DNA of 64,000 nt from Vitis vinifera (lineage: Eukaryota; Streptophyta; Magnoliopsida; Vitales; Vitaceae): positions 21,610,001-21,674,000 of the forward strand of contig NC_081819.1 in NCBI RefSeq assembly GCF_030704535.1. Direction: 5' to 3'. Shown one piece after another: positions 42,285-55,757 of this stretch (position 1 is the first letter of the stretch; every line of letters starts with the position of its first letter). The notes below the pieces were generated by a model that saw nothing but the letters and a program-made list of their open reading frames with translations, searched no databases and was not told the DNA's origin. The position numbers and the translations under genes are program-made.

Positions 42285-45200
42285 ATGGAGTTTGTGAGCC
42301 CTGAAGGACTTCGCTTGGATGGCCGCCGTCCCATGGAGGTATTCTTCTCTCCCTCTTTCTACGTGTATTTGTGTTGATGTTTTTCCTGAAAAAAATACAC
42401 TGATAGTGTGTTTATGACCATATGTAACATGTGTATACTACATACTATGGCCTGCTTGATTGCTGAGAAATAGTGAGGGAAAGAAAAGAAAATTGAAACC
42501 CTGGCTCCAAAAAGCATTGTTAATGAGTTTTGTTATGTTGTCAGATATTTGGCCGAGTTAATTAGAAGTCTTCTTCATTTTCTAGACGGTGGAAAATATT
42601 GAATTTCACATTGTGTTTCTTTTTATCTTTGTCAGTTTTCTTGGCAACCAAACAGATGGATAATGTAATTAAATTCCATTTTCTCAGGCGCCTAATGACC
42701 CATTAACTTCTTTTTTTTTTTTTTTCCTTCTGGGAATCTCAGATGAGGCAGATACGAGGAGAGATCGGTGCTGTGGCCAAGGCAGATGGGTACTAAGATT
42801 TTGTTCTGCTAATATAGCTTCTGGCGTTTCTTTTATTTTTATTTTTATTTTTCTTTTCTTTTCTTTTTTCTTTTTAATTTCAACTGTTACATAATTGCAG
42901 TTCTGCATTTTTTGAGATGGGCAACACCAAAGTAATTGCTGCAGTGTATGGCCCTAGAGAGGTACCCTTAGATTAATGCCTTCTAACCCAATCTTCCTAT
43001 CATCAACTGTTTTTTAGCATTAGTTTCATAAAAATGGGAGAAGATCTATCTTCTTTCAATCAAGGACTTAATACTTAAAGCAAAATTCCCACCATACCAC
43101 TGCATATGTTTGGGTGTGCATCACCCAAGATGAGTTTCTACCTCATACAGGGGTTTGGGAAAGATGGGGAGACCCACAGCTACTGGTCTGAAAATTCAAG
43201 AGTGAACTACAAAGTATACTGAAAAGAAAGGAAATTATGAAGGTTCCTGAATGGACAACATTATGAGTAAATTAAGATATAACAAGATGAATATTTGTGG
43301 TTCAATGACTGCAACTTAATTTCTTTGTTGAGGTTTAAGCATATGTCCTTAGACCTTGTTTTGTAAAAGATTTCTGAGTGATATTCGGGTATGTATTTGG
43401 GAAACAAATAACCATGATCCAATCTCTTTGGGGTTGGGAAAAATTGAAGAATTCGATATTAATACACTCCAGATATTTAAAATAGGCTTGCTATACTGCA
43501 GGTGTGTCTATTCAATTTTCTGTCTCTCATTTTATCTATAACCTATCACTGTAAAACTGTTCAATGGTTTTTATATTCACTTTTATAGAATGGGCTACTT
43601 CTATATGTTTTGACTGATCTGTTCTGTTTTCCAGGTTGAAAATAGGAGCCAGCAAATTAGTGACCAGGCACTGGTAATATGTTTTTGGTTATAATGTTGT
43701 TTCTTTTGTTTTTTGGTCCATTCATCTATGGTTTTTATATTATGTCAGTATTAATACTTCTTTCCAGGTTCGTTGTGAGTATACAATGGCTAATTTTAGC
43801 ACTGGAGATCGTATGAGGAAACCAAAGGGTGACAGGTTATTCTCTGTTATTTATCATTTTACTTTCCTGTCACTTGTTTCTGATATATTTGTCATGGTAA
43901 AGATTTTGATTGGTTTTGAACATGAATGCATCTGCTGCATGAGCAAATTAAAATATATTATATATTTATATATAAGGGGGGACTTCTTTTAATATTGTAT
44001 ATATGTTTTCTTGTTACCTGCAGGCGATCCACAGAGATATCTCTAGTTATTCGCCAAACTATGGAAGCATGCATATTAACACACCTAATGCCTCGTTCTC
44101 AGGTGCAACCACATTATTTTATGGGAATTTTTCTCCATGAGTTGGTACAATATCTTTCACTGAAGCCTTGCTTGTTTAATTTGCAGATAGACATTTTTGT
44201 TCAAGTTCTCCAAGCAGATGGAGGTAACTCAAAACTCAAATTAGGAGTGCCTATACAGTGTGAACTTCTTGATGACTGCAGAGTTCCTTTTTATTTAGCT
44301 TTTGTTTTCACTTAGCTTTTATATTTATCACCCTCTGTTTGTGTGTGTGCATGCGCTTACCTCATGAAATTTGTGGGATGAGTGAGAATATGTCTCTGTG
44401 TGTGCATGTGAACAACATACCTCATGGCATGTGTACATATGTGTGTAGTTATCACCCTTTGTTTGTGTGTGTTTACCCTAGCTCATAGCATGATGTGGAA
44501 TGATAAATAACTTAGCATGTGTCTGTGTGTGTATTTATTTTCATCCTGTGTGTGTGTGTATGTGTGAGCATGTGTGAATGCACTTACCTCATGGCATTTG
44601 TGAGATGAGTGATAACATGGCTTGTATATGTGCTTGCTTGGGTATTTATCGCCATCTTTCTGTATGTCATGGCATGCTTATACACGTGCTTACCTCATGG
44701 CATGCATAAGATGAGTGATAACATGGCATGTGTGTTGCGTACAGACACACTTACATCGTGGAATGTGTGAGATGAGTGATAACTTAGCAAATTTAGCAAC
44801 ATCAGATCATTTTATTGCTGGGGAATCTTTTTGGCCAGCCTACAATGAGGGAAGCTATTTAAAGTTTAATCTGTTTAAAAGGCTAAATAAACATGATGTT
44901 TTGGAGATCTCTCATTTGATTGATTGCTGTGTTGAGTGTGACAAAGGAGCTAATATCCTGGAACACTAATTGGGAGGCCTGTTACTTCAATTTGTTCTGT
45001 TATCATATGTAAATATGCTGAGTGAATATTTTGATGTGATGAGTCCATCTTCTGGAATGGGAGAAAGGTTCCCTAATTGAGGTGTCAGTTGCCTACAGGA
45101 ACAAGATCTGCATGCATCAATGCTGCAACTTTGGCCCTTGCTGATGCTGGGATTCCGATGCGTGATCTTGTGACTTCATGTAGTGCTGGATACCTTAACA

Positions 45201-46161
45201 GCACTCCACTACTTGGTAAACCAGTGCATCCTTCCCCCCTCACCTTTACACAACTAAATCTCATTTCCAAATGAGGTTCTCATCTGATTCTATAGCAGGT
45301 TTTATTATAATTGAAACCTTTTATTTCGGCAGATCTGAACTATGTTGAAGATAGTGCTGGAGGTCCTGATGTTACTGTAGGAATTCTACCTAAGTTAGAC
45401 AAAGTGACTCTTCTTCAGGTTCATATCTCATAGTTTCATTTTCTTTCCCGATCTTCACTATTTCCTTTTGTTAATCAACATCTCAGGTTATTCCTGCTGT
45501 ACTTGAACATTGACAAAGTTTCAGGATTTGCAAAACAGCTCTTTCCTAACTTTTATTCTTTTGAAACCTTTTCCCATGTTACAAACAAATATTCTGGAAA
45601 AACATATGAATTATGGATTCCTTTTACCACCTTTTAATCTTATGGTTCTAGGATCAGATGTAACTTTTATCATGTGTTTGAAGCTAGAATTTTTCCTTAA
45701 CATTCAACTTCTTTCACCCGTTTTGCCTTTTTTGCATTACTCAAAGTAGTTTGGTATTGATGTTTTTCATTATTTGGGTGAGGCACTTTGCTCAAGTAAG
45801 GAGACATTAAGATTTCCTCTTAGGTTTTCATTGGTGATGTTTCTCTGCAGATGGATGCTAAGTTACCAATGGATATTTTTGAAAATGTCATGCAACTTGC
45901 AATAGAAGGCTGCAAGGCAATAGCAAATTACATTCGCGAAGTAAGAAAATCTCAACTTGATTTGCTCGTAGTCACACACAATATTGGTCTTGCTTCCATT
46001 TTAAAATTTAATCTAGCGACTCTGCATTCAAGCATGCTCATTCACATCAATATCATTGCTTGGTTTTCTTTCTTTGAAAAAGTTGGTATCTCTTTTGTTG
46101 GTGTGGTTGGCAGGTATTATTAGAGAATACCAAGCAACTGGAGTATCGTCGGGGTCCATAG
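42285..46161 (+). CDS. RRP41: exosome complex subunit RRP41
   Basis: A 241-residue RNase PH-fold subunit of the RNA exosome core ring, which degrades and trims RNA 3'-5' in nucleus and cytoplasm. Eleven coding exons: 42285-42338, 42743-42789, 42901-42961, 43635-43673, 43768-43835, 44024-44102, 44187-44223, 45099-45215, 45333-45418, 45851-45940 and 46114-46161. It starts [16 protein letters not shown] and ends [12 protein letters not shown]. Family blocks include [41 protein letters not shown] (a phosphate/RNA-binding arginine pair at 90-91), [17 protein letters not shown] and [16 protein letters not shown]. Asp180 in the last block matches the position of the catalytic Asp of archaeal Rrp41, which the human subunit lacks; plant RRP41 is reported to keep phosphorolytic activity. 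Length equals the Arabidopsis protein. Confidence 0.97.
44325..44790. repeat. GT-rich degenerate minisatellite in RRP41 intron 7
   Basis: Units of about 50-65 bases built around CTTACCTCATGGCATGTG, GAGATGAGTGATAACATGGC and GTGTGTGT runs repeat about seven times, with order and length varying. They lie in the 875-base intron 44224-45098. Confidence 0.8.
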
Positions 46162-47420
46162 CTTAAAAATCAATGTAAGAAGCTAAAGGCCCCCCAATTT
46201 GAAGCCTCAATTTTGTATTTTAGAAGGATAGTGACTGACTGGTTTCTGCTTTTCAACACAATTATTTGACCCAGAAACTGCTTTTCTATGTTAAATCAGA
46301 AAAATCATTCCAAAATTGAGCCGTGAAGTAATACAGCACGAAAATAACAATTTACCATACCATCGTATAGCTTACAGTTTGCTCAAAATTTCTATTTCAG
46401 GTATTTGATGTAAAAGCCTGTGTTGCCTCCATGGTCATCTGCTTGGTGTTGATATTCAGCACGTCTGATCTTTACATGGGAATTTTCTTGGATTCTGGAA
46501 TTGGCGGGCATTGTTTGCTAAAATCAGCTTGTACAATGTCTCAAAACTTGTACTAGTCCTCTTGTTTTCATTTTGGGATACTTTTCTGGTACTTTAACAC
46601 TCAGACAACTGCAGTTTTGTATTATGCAATATCTTTGTGAAAAAAGGTAGTTGTGTTAAAAGAAAATTGTTGACATCTGATACTTCTGGGTTCTGCATCA
46701 CATCCTACTGCATTAACAGGGTTTTGATACCCGAAAATTATCGTATTCTGAGATGAGTTGGTTAATGTTTTGCTCAGTATTAACATATGCAGATCAACAG
46801 GAATCCACAGAAACAAGCTCCTTCTGATGGCTCCACCTGTTTCTATGGAAAGCAAAAGTGGGAAGAACTCTTGATTTCCACAAGAGACGAAAGCTGATGG
46901 TGAAAATGTAGAAGCAATTGGAGACGTAATCTCCAAATAAACTCTGCCTTTTCCCAAACACAACACCCAAGTCAATATCGTAGGTGGGTAAGACCGTAAG
47001 AGGCTAGACCTAATGCAACTTTGTGAGACATTTCCAAAGAAAATGTTTTCCTTTCCCCCAAACAAGTTTGACCACCTTTTTCAAAGTTATCCAAATTCAT
47101 GGAACCAGATCTCTTTTCACATTTCAATTCATCTCTAATTTTTCTTGGGTCGATGGGAATCTTCCATATCTCAACAAAAACAATTAGAAAAAAACAAAAA
47201 AAGGAAGAAGCTCAGCTGCCGTTCTTGAAAAAGAACCAAGGAATTTTCTAGTCAATTACAGGGGGGTAATTTCTCATGACCCTGGTCTCAGAAAACTGCA
47301 ACTTGATTACATTTTCATTCTTTGTTTTAACACTACAAACACGTCTAAAAGTAGATTTGGACAATTACAACTAACAACTGGGGGCCACAACTTGTACAGT
47401 TTTCTCAGTGACATCTCCCT
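46162..47420. other. convergent 3' regions of RRP41 and the epimerase gene
   Basis: The two genes point toward each other across 1.26 kb that must hold both 3' UTRs. The minus-strand frame 46622-47065 has no recognisable domain. No gene is supported. Confidence 0.5.
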
Positions 47421-50021
47421 CTAATGATCTAGATACTCACTGCAGAAACTTGAAGGCACAACTGATAGCTCCAAACGCCCGGTCCATTCTTCACCAGGCT
47501 TCAAGGTGATGGGTTTCTCAATCGCTGCCCCATCAACACAAAGCATCTGTTTGTACTCCTCGTCGCCAAAATCTGCCATTGCCTTTGATTTCTTGTCCCA
47601 TGGATTCCAAACCACTGTGTAAATATGGAAATAAATTTGTCATAGATCTGAGTTGAGCCCCATGTACCATCAACAAGTCAAAACTCATAAATTTAACTTT
47701 TATAACATATCAAAGGCATCTCACCGATGTCTGGTAGGCCCTCCTTTCTTATTACAAATGTCCGCTTCTTTTCATGATCAAGGACGGCAATCAAATGTGA
47801 TGAGCTAAGATACACCCGATCCACCTGCAAGGGACAGAAAATATGCTCATCCAAGCTTCACTCCCTCTTTTACCCAAAAGTGCATAGAAAATGGAAACCG
47901 ACGTTAATTCATGCAACTTTAAATGAAACAAAATTTGGTATTTTGCCATGACCGACATTTTCCCAATCCTCTAGAGTCCCCACCCTAAGGAAATTTTGTG
48001 CCTTAGCTCCATTCCTGATATAGTCACTAATATAACTCCTTAACATGTCATACTGTAGTAATCAAGAGGATGCTGACCTCAGATTCAAAAGTAATGGCAT
48101 CTCCTTGTTCTGTGAACCGCTCCCTTTGGCAAAGGTTGTCTAGGTAGTCAAGGGTTTCCAAGCCTTCTATCCTCACTTCACTGTGGATATAAATCACGTT
48201 ATGTAAGTCCCAATACCATATATCTTGCATGAGATTGAACAAAAAGTTGATGTTAGTCCTCCTTGACAACACAGGTATCCCATACTTTGCCTCATTTATG
48301 ATTGTTGGATGTAAAAGAGGAGAGAAAGAAAAGTAACTGTATAGATGCGTACAAACTACTTTTTAATTCAACAATATCCTCCATACCTTATGTCGGAAAC
48401 TGACAGATATGTGTGATAAGCAAAAGAGAAACTAAATGGCCTGCCATTGATGTTCCTGATTCGCGATATCAAGGTCAAAACTCCATCTGCTGCAAGAGAT
48501 ATCCTCAGACGAAACTCATAACTGAGGCGAAGAAAGAGGTATGTGAGCAACATGCAGTCATGTTAACAACCACACACTTAAAAAAGACGAACTCCATTAA
48601 ACATGCAAGAGCTTTATACATAAAAGCTACTTAAACATAATGAGATGAAGTTCTGAGAGGCTATTTGAATCTTCATGTATCACAAGATTTGACGCTAATG
48701 GCTTTATATGGTGAAACATTTAGAGATTCCACCTTGTCTAAGTTCGTACCTATGTGGCCAGCCCTTCAGATCTTCTTCAGTTGGCTTGAGTAGTAAGTCA
48801 ACGAAGGATTTGCCATGGGAATCATTTGGGGGCAGAGGTGGAGAATTTTCATCAATTGTCCAAAGCTTGTTCCTTGCAAACCCATGTTGTTCCAGTGATC
48901 CACAGTTTCCAAACTTCACAAGCATTGGCATAAAACCTACCATCAGTTAGAGATGTCCAAAGACCATTATTTGCTTTGCCATGAAAAACGGGATTGAAAA
49001 TACCTGGGGAAAACAAATAGGGATTCCTCCCCTCATTGCTTTCGGGGGCTTAAAGATCGCCTACAATTGACACAAGAACAGATAATAAATCAGTTGCATA
49101 TCCATTTCTTGGTTTTTTCTGCTTGCTGATATACAAATTATCTCATGAATGTAGTCAGCATGTGCAAATTTTCAACTGATGGCTACCTGTTTCTGGTAGG
49201 TCTGTGGTGATCATCTAATAGTGATCAACTTGTAGTTTCAGTAACCCAAAATATCTTTTGTCTATTAACATAGATCATCAATATTAGTCGGAGCCAACAC
49301 AATCAAGAAGATCATTTCAATTGGATAAGTCCAAAAAGAATCCTTCATTTAGCCATGTCCTAGTTTTTTATCAAACAATGTTACAACACGCTGCTGGGTA
49401 TGATTTTATTGGCTTGGTCCAACAAACAGTGCAGTAAATGTCATAAGCACCGGTATGTAACAGTCAAAATGCAAATTTCTATCAAAAATCAAAGTTAGCA
49501 CAACTATAGAATGCAGGATATCGAGCCATGTAATGATGAAAACTCAATAGAACTTGTTTGGATCAGTAGCGGCCGGACAGCCCAATTAAGAAATTAACCC
49601 GAACAGAACAATAACTGGAGTACCTAAAGGACAGGTGGGATTGGAAAACCAAACCTTACTGCTAGTAAATAGAAGTTCTTCCCCTTGTTCATTTCTCCAA
49701 GAAGTAACCTGGCCTCCATGCAAGCTAACCTAAATTCATCAAAAGAAAAACATCACACCATCAAACCAAAACCATTTCAACATAAATTATCATCAGACCC
49801 AACACAAAATTTTCTATTACAGATAAAACAATTAAGCTAAAATTCTTCAAATTCATCAAATTAATCACTGTAATTGATCAAGTAGCAATAAAGAGGATGA
49901 AGAGTGTAACCCGTGCTGAAGCTCCTTGCGGGTTCCGGAGCACAACCTGATCGATCCCATTCCAGTCCTTTGTAACCTCAATTGCTGTTCTATGATCCCA
50001 AACTGCTGCAGAATGCCCCAT
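47421..50021 (-). CDS. glucose-6-phosphate 1-epimerase-like protein (aldose-1-epimerase superfamily)
   Basis: A 312-residue enzyme predicted to interconvert alpha and beta anomers of glucose 6-phosphate (D-hexose-6-phosphate mutarotase, YeaD/YMR099C type). Eight exons in transcript order: 50021-49911, 49729-49655, 49060-49004, 48913-48750, 48521-48387, 48180-48078, 47824-47725 and 47614-47421. It starts MGHSAAVWDHRTAIEV. Conserved blocks: GQVTSWRNEQGEELLF, MRGGIPICFPQFGNCG, QHGFARNKLW (His91), FSFAYHTYLSVSDI (His172), EGLETLDYLDN, and near the end VWNPWDKKSKAMADFGDEEY followed by KQMLCVD and the LKPGEEW block. The two histidines and late acidic residues fit the mutarotase active site. No signal peptide is seen, so it is likely cytosolic. 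All junctions keep frame and no damage is seen. Confidence 0.93.
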
Positions 50022-51220
50022 TCTACTCTCTCCCCTCCTTGGTGTCTCTACAATCTAGAAACTGACTCAGACTCCTATGGATTCTAGGCTCTTATCCCAC
50101 TTCTTGAGCATGAAAAACTGACGGTGATATAGAAAAAAGGAGCAATAAAGCCACTGGGTTAGCTGAAAATCAGAACACAACCCAACACCTATCCTGTGAC
50201 AACCTTGCGATCCCGTGAACCAAAAGCGAAAAACCAGCTACCAATTTAACTTTCCTAAGCTTTTTATGCAGCGGTTTTCTCAGATCCAGAAAACCCTCTT
50301 GCTAGAGAAACCCCTAGAATGCTAATTTGTGAGAGAACTATCGGAGAAACCCAAAGCCTAAATATAGGAACATCTGGCACTTGAAATAAATGACAAATCC
50401 TCAAAAATCCAACCTTTAATACACTAACAAATCCACAGAGATTGTCCTATTTACATAAAAATAAAATAAGACAATCAATCAAATGTAATCCAAAAGGAAA
50501 CAAAGAACCCCTAAATGTAATCCCAAGTTCTAACTTCAACGAAGAAATTTCACCAAACCTCTCACTCTTTCTACTTAAAGAATTAAACACTAATCCCAAA
50601 TCCCAAATACAGCCTCCAAATCTCAAAAAATCCAACAAAGAAATTGGATTTTTCAGAAAACTGAGTGTCTGTGAAATCAATCCAAATTCCCCTAATAACT
50701 AAATTCCAACAAAATCCTCTTGGGAACGCCAAAAGCAAGAGTAAGTAGACCCATTAAAACAATGCCCATTTGAGAGAAAAATGAGAAAAATGAGAAAAAT
50801 TCAAAACTCAACACGTGAAAACAAGGGAAGAGATGATCTTTCAATCAACCCCTCTTCCAGAAGGGTTCATATATATAAAACTTTGTGTAAATAATGAAAG
50901 ATTTGAAGGAAAATGATTCTTAGAAAAGATTGTCGAAGCTGAGAAACACTGAGAAAATAAGGGAAAATGTGCGGACAAAAAACCGGTTTTCTTTTTCCTC
51001 TGCTAGACGAGGCGAGGACGTTGAGATACGTGAAGTATATGTACGTGCTGTACAAACGGTCAAAATTTCAAAAGAAAAAAAAATGAATTTTAAGATTACA
51101 ACTAACAGAAATAAATAAATAAATTTAATTAAATGAAGTTGTCTAGGATCTTGTCTGCCATATGGATACCGTTTCTTTTTGCCAAAATCTATCTCCCACA
51201 CCCATTATTTTCTTGGGGTC
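50022..51220 (-). other. 5' UTR and upstream region of the epimerase gene
   Basis: A leader and promoter region, possibly with a leader intron. A short GAGAAAAATGAGAAAAAT direct repeat lies near 50773-50800 and an ACACGTGA site near 50810. Open frames on both strands here overlap one another and lack family signatures. Confidence 0.4.
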
Positions 51221-54200
51221 CAAACAAGTTGAGAAATATTGGATAAGGTTCGTAACTTTTCATTATAATGAATCCGTTCACTATCGAGATCCATTTAGTC
51301 AAAATTATATGGCCATGGAATTCAACTTTTATACTCAACCATTGATATATATATATATATATAAATTTGGGTTATTATTAAAAATAAAATAATATTTATG
51401 TTAAAATATTATTGATTTTAATAGATTATTATAGAAACCATTTAGTTTTATTTTAATTTTTAATATCTAAAAGGTATAGCAAATTGTTAAAATATTATAA
51501 GAGTCTGTTTAATTATAAATAATTTTAGAAAATATTTTTAATATTTAAAAATTTATATTTTTCAAGTATTAAAAATATTAAAAATATTATCAAACATATT
51601 CTAAAACTCGCCTAATATATATTTTTTTTGCTTAAAATTTTAGATATTTAGATAAATTTATTAAAAAAATATAGTACTACTTATATCACTAAAGATGGAA
51701 ATAAATCACAAATTTTGACATAAATTTTATGGATAGATAACTAATACCTTTCCTTAAACAATTGCCTATCATAATTCATTAATATGAGTTTAAATTTTAT
51801 CAAGTTTGAACAAAACCCTAGACCAAATTTGTGGAAGGGTCCATTTTGGGTGAATGGGAAGACACTTTTCCTCAATTGAAAATGTGACATAGAGTCATGA
51901 CAAGCCAACCCAATTAGAAAGAGAGGAATTTGGCTTTGAAAAAGTACAGTTTTCTTTTTCTTCATTTGAGAAAAAAAAGTTGTTTTGGTGGAGTCCCAAG
52001 CATTGGCAATTTTTCCACATGTTCATATTCCACACCATTAAAAAATAGTTGATGATGTATTCACATAATCTTGAATAATAAGTATAATAACATAATAACT
52101 CGACGATTAAGTCATAAGTTTGAATCTTACATCAATGCATTAAATAAAAAGATATCATAATCATATTAATATGTTTTAAAGTCTTGAAAATTCAGAATGG
52201 ATAATATCCATGTAAATGGGAATGATTTGTTTTATTTTTCATTCAAAAGAATGATTCATTGATCAATCGGGTTTGTGAAAATCTTTTTCGAGATATACTA
52301 AAATTAGTTAAAAGTTTAAACTTTTGAGTTGGAAATATAATTTTATACAGAATTAAAATTGTATAATCAATATTTATTTAATAAAACTATTTTATGAACC
52401 CATTAATCAAAAATAGAAATTATGAGAAAGAAGTATGAAACCCACTTCTAACAATAATTAAAATACAAGACATTGTAGCTAGCCATGGTGGTTGAAAATG
52501 AGACATGTGAGGAGGCAAGAAGTGAAGGGGGGAATAAAGTGATGAACATCAAGGAATGGGAAATGGGGGGTTCAAGGAAAATGCATTGAAATTGGAGAGG
52601 AGACACATGGGAGGCAATCTTTCCACTGTTTGGTTGTCCTCTCCTTCTGAATCATGTGGCTGCCAGCCTTTGACTCTGTGGGCCCTCATGGGATAGATGT
52701 GTTTTTATTTTTTATTTTTTCAAAATTTGGAATAATTTTTTAATATTGATTTTAGCCAAAATTTAAATCACATGTTAATGTTTGATTTGGGCTTGGTTAG
52801 AAGTCCATGCCAAAATCATTTGTAGAAATACATTTTATCTAATTAGGAATATATATATATATATTTATTTTGGCGTTAGCTCACAACTAAAGTCAATATC
52901 AAAATCATAAATTTAAAAGAAAAAATTATAATTAATATTATAATTTTTTTTATTAAATATGATATAACTTTTTCTACACGTTAAAATAATTTATTTATTA
53001 AAAAATTAACTATGATGATAGAAAATTGATTTATTTAGTTTAGGAGTGAATAAATGAACCTTTTTAGTCAAAAGAAAAATAATATCTTCAATTATTTAAT
53101 TATCTATTTTCAATAAAGTAACACACAAGCAAAGACATAATTTTATATATGAAAAACCATTTATACACGTAAGGATTTGAAAAAAAAACAGATGTAAAAC
53201 TTCTAATTACCAATCTAATAGTCCAAGATATATGGTTTTACATGGGGAAAATTATTTTTAAGTTTTATTCTTGGTAGCATCAAATCAAAAACTTTTTTTA
53301 TAAGTTGAAGAATTTGGTGAAATCTTGAATTTTCCCACAATAAAGTTTTAAAAAATTTAAAAAATGAATCTCCGAGATTTTAGAGAATTCTAGACGTTGG
53401 ATTACTTCACGAACACTTGACCATTCATGGAGATTTTGATCGTATTGCAATATCAAGTCTTACAAAATCTAGAAATATCTTAAACTCAAATGAATAAAAT
53501 AAAATTGTTAATCTTAAACTACATAACCTAATACACTATAAAATACAAATTACATAAACCCTTAATGCTTTCAAAATGAGTTCATAGATCTTTCAATAAC
53601 TCTTATCTAAACCAAATCATTTTTTATCATGCTTATGATGATTAAATTGTATATAAGATCGAGTAATCCCCTAAAACCTATAAAATAAATTTTTGTACAA
53701 GTTAAAATAATTTGTCTTTTAAAAAAGCATGTTTTAATATTTTATATTAAATTCATTTTTTAAATCATAAACTATGATAACCAAATTATGTCACACTATG
53801 AAAGAAATTCACTTGAAAACCTTATTTTTATTTGTAAAGACTTGTCTTAAAATTACTTTCTATAATTAGTAAAATAAATTAAGATAATTTCCCTATTTAA
53901 TTAATAATATAGATCAACCTAGCCTCATCTTCTTTGGATAAGTTACAAAAAAAAAAAAAAAGGGGGAGCTACAACCTCTACCACCTCTGAAAAGCCATTT
54001 GGAATAATCAAATCAAAGAATTTGTCATTTCCTTAAATATCCAATATCATCAAAATTCATAAAAAAAAAAAGGAAAAAAGAAAAAGAAAAAAGAAAATAA
54101 ATATCTTATTTTTCTAATTATTTGTTCCTTTTTTTTAATCTTAATCATATTTAATAGAATTTTTTTATTATAATTATATAAATATATCAAATAAATTTTT

Positions 54201-55757
54201 TCTTTTTAGAAAATAGAATAACAAAAAAAAAAAAAAAGAAGGTAAAAGCAGCTGCTTTTAGAATTGTTCCAACGGTCAAGCTCACAAAAAAAATTTAGAA
54301 AGTGGACTTCAAGTCTTCAACTAAATTTGTAGTCTTTTGCGTGGCAATGACATGGTCTAATCCGCATGCCTTTCAAACTTTCTCTTCTTTTCTCTCCCAC
54401 TTTCTTTGTTTTTGACTTCAACAAAGACTGGCTCCCGCTGTTTGGACCATGCGAAAACTGGTCCAACCCCTAATCTTAGAGGGTACTTCTCATCCATATC
54501 TGCTTAGAATGCCACAAGGCTAAGAGCTTTTTAATAAGAAGTGTTTTTCTCTTTTAGTTATAAAAATATTTGTTTTAAGAGATATACGACTTTATTTGAT
54601 CAAGCTTTTTCGAAGTATTTTTAGTTTAATATATATATATATTTTAAAAAAATTGGAGAAGAGTTTCTAATTATTAAAACAAAATATTAATATAAAATTA
54701 CCTTATTTAATATTGGATGAAGCTTTTTTTAATACTAAAATAATTTCTTTAAAATATAATTTTTTGCTTTCATTTGAAAATGCAAGAGCAAAGCAAAAGT
54801 GTAAAAGACCCCACCCCACAAATGACATACCCTCCTCCACCTTCCCCACACTCCTCCCCATGGGCTGCCCTCACAATTTGTCGGAAGAAACCATTCTCAA
54901 TGGACAAGCCCCTACAACCTTAAAGATCATGTTGCTCCCCACTGTCTGGTTGTCTACTCTATAATCTATGTTTCTGCCATGATGCATGTTCTTTTTTTGT
55001 AGAGGTTTGGGTGTAAGCACAAATGAAGATGTTAATAATATAATGCCAAAAACTTCTTCGATCCATCTTCACTCTTCTTAGCCCACCTGTTCTCACAGGT
55101 ATCAAACCAAACCCTAAACCTTCTTCTACCTCCTCTAATAAATCTTTTTGAAGTCTCACCCAACAGTGAGGAAGCCTGCTGCCCATCCTAGCGCTAATAT
55201 TAGTGTGAAGAAACAAAATCTCCAGCAAAATTTTGCCTTTCTTTTTGCAAATGATTTAGTGATTATAGAGGTGAGACACTTGGGGGCACCTTATTGGTAT
55301 CATCAAGTGTGGGAATCATGAGTAGATGGCATTAATGGAAACACAAGCCCAGACAATGGTATATAAAAGGGGTCTCATACAGTGAAAAAAGTGAGGGGCG
55401 AAATCAAAAGCAGTGAGTACAAATTGCACAACCACCAGATATTATATTATATGGTATATTAAAGGTTCGAAGATTCTCCCCCAAACAAAATCTCTCATTC
55501 TCTTCAATGTACACTACCTTTCAGGGCGTCAATCCCACCACTCTGAAATCTAAAATATAATACATATTGGTTTTATCATCAGAGAAACTAAGTTACAGGT
55601 AAAAATTAGAATCCAGTTTTTCTTCAGATACTCGTTCTATTCACCTATTTTGTTAGCAGTAATTTTGGGTTTGTAATTATGACCAAAACCACAGGATTCA
55701 CTTTTAAAAAAGTTGATGAATGATAAAAGTGGCAGCAGATTTTTACAGGTGACTTGA
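51221..55757. other. AT-rich gene-poor spacer
   Basis: About 4.5 kb of AT-rich sequence with an (AT)n run at about 51344-51362. Stretches such as 51490-51615 have weak terminal inverted similarity suggestive of old hAT-like MITEs, but no clean duplications. A somewhat less AT-rich patch lies at 54790-55600. No gene is supported. The last few hundred bases should include the GBF 3' UTR. Confidence 0.45.

Noticed and set aside
46622-47065. 147-codon minus-strand frame between RRP41 and the epimerase gene
   Set aside because: No family signature; lies in the 3' regions of two convergent genes.
51490-51615. Possible hAT-like MITE with GTTTAATTATAA / GTTTGATAATA ends
   Set aside because: End similarity is weak and no 8-bp duplication is visible.
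52100-52145. tRNA-like text (TAAGTTTGAATCTTA near an AACTCGACGATTAAG stretch)
   Set aside because: No complete cloverleaf, acceptor stem or B-box match; chance resemblance.
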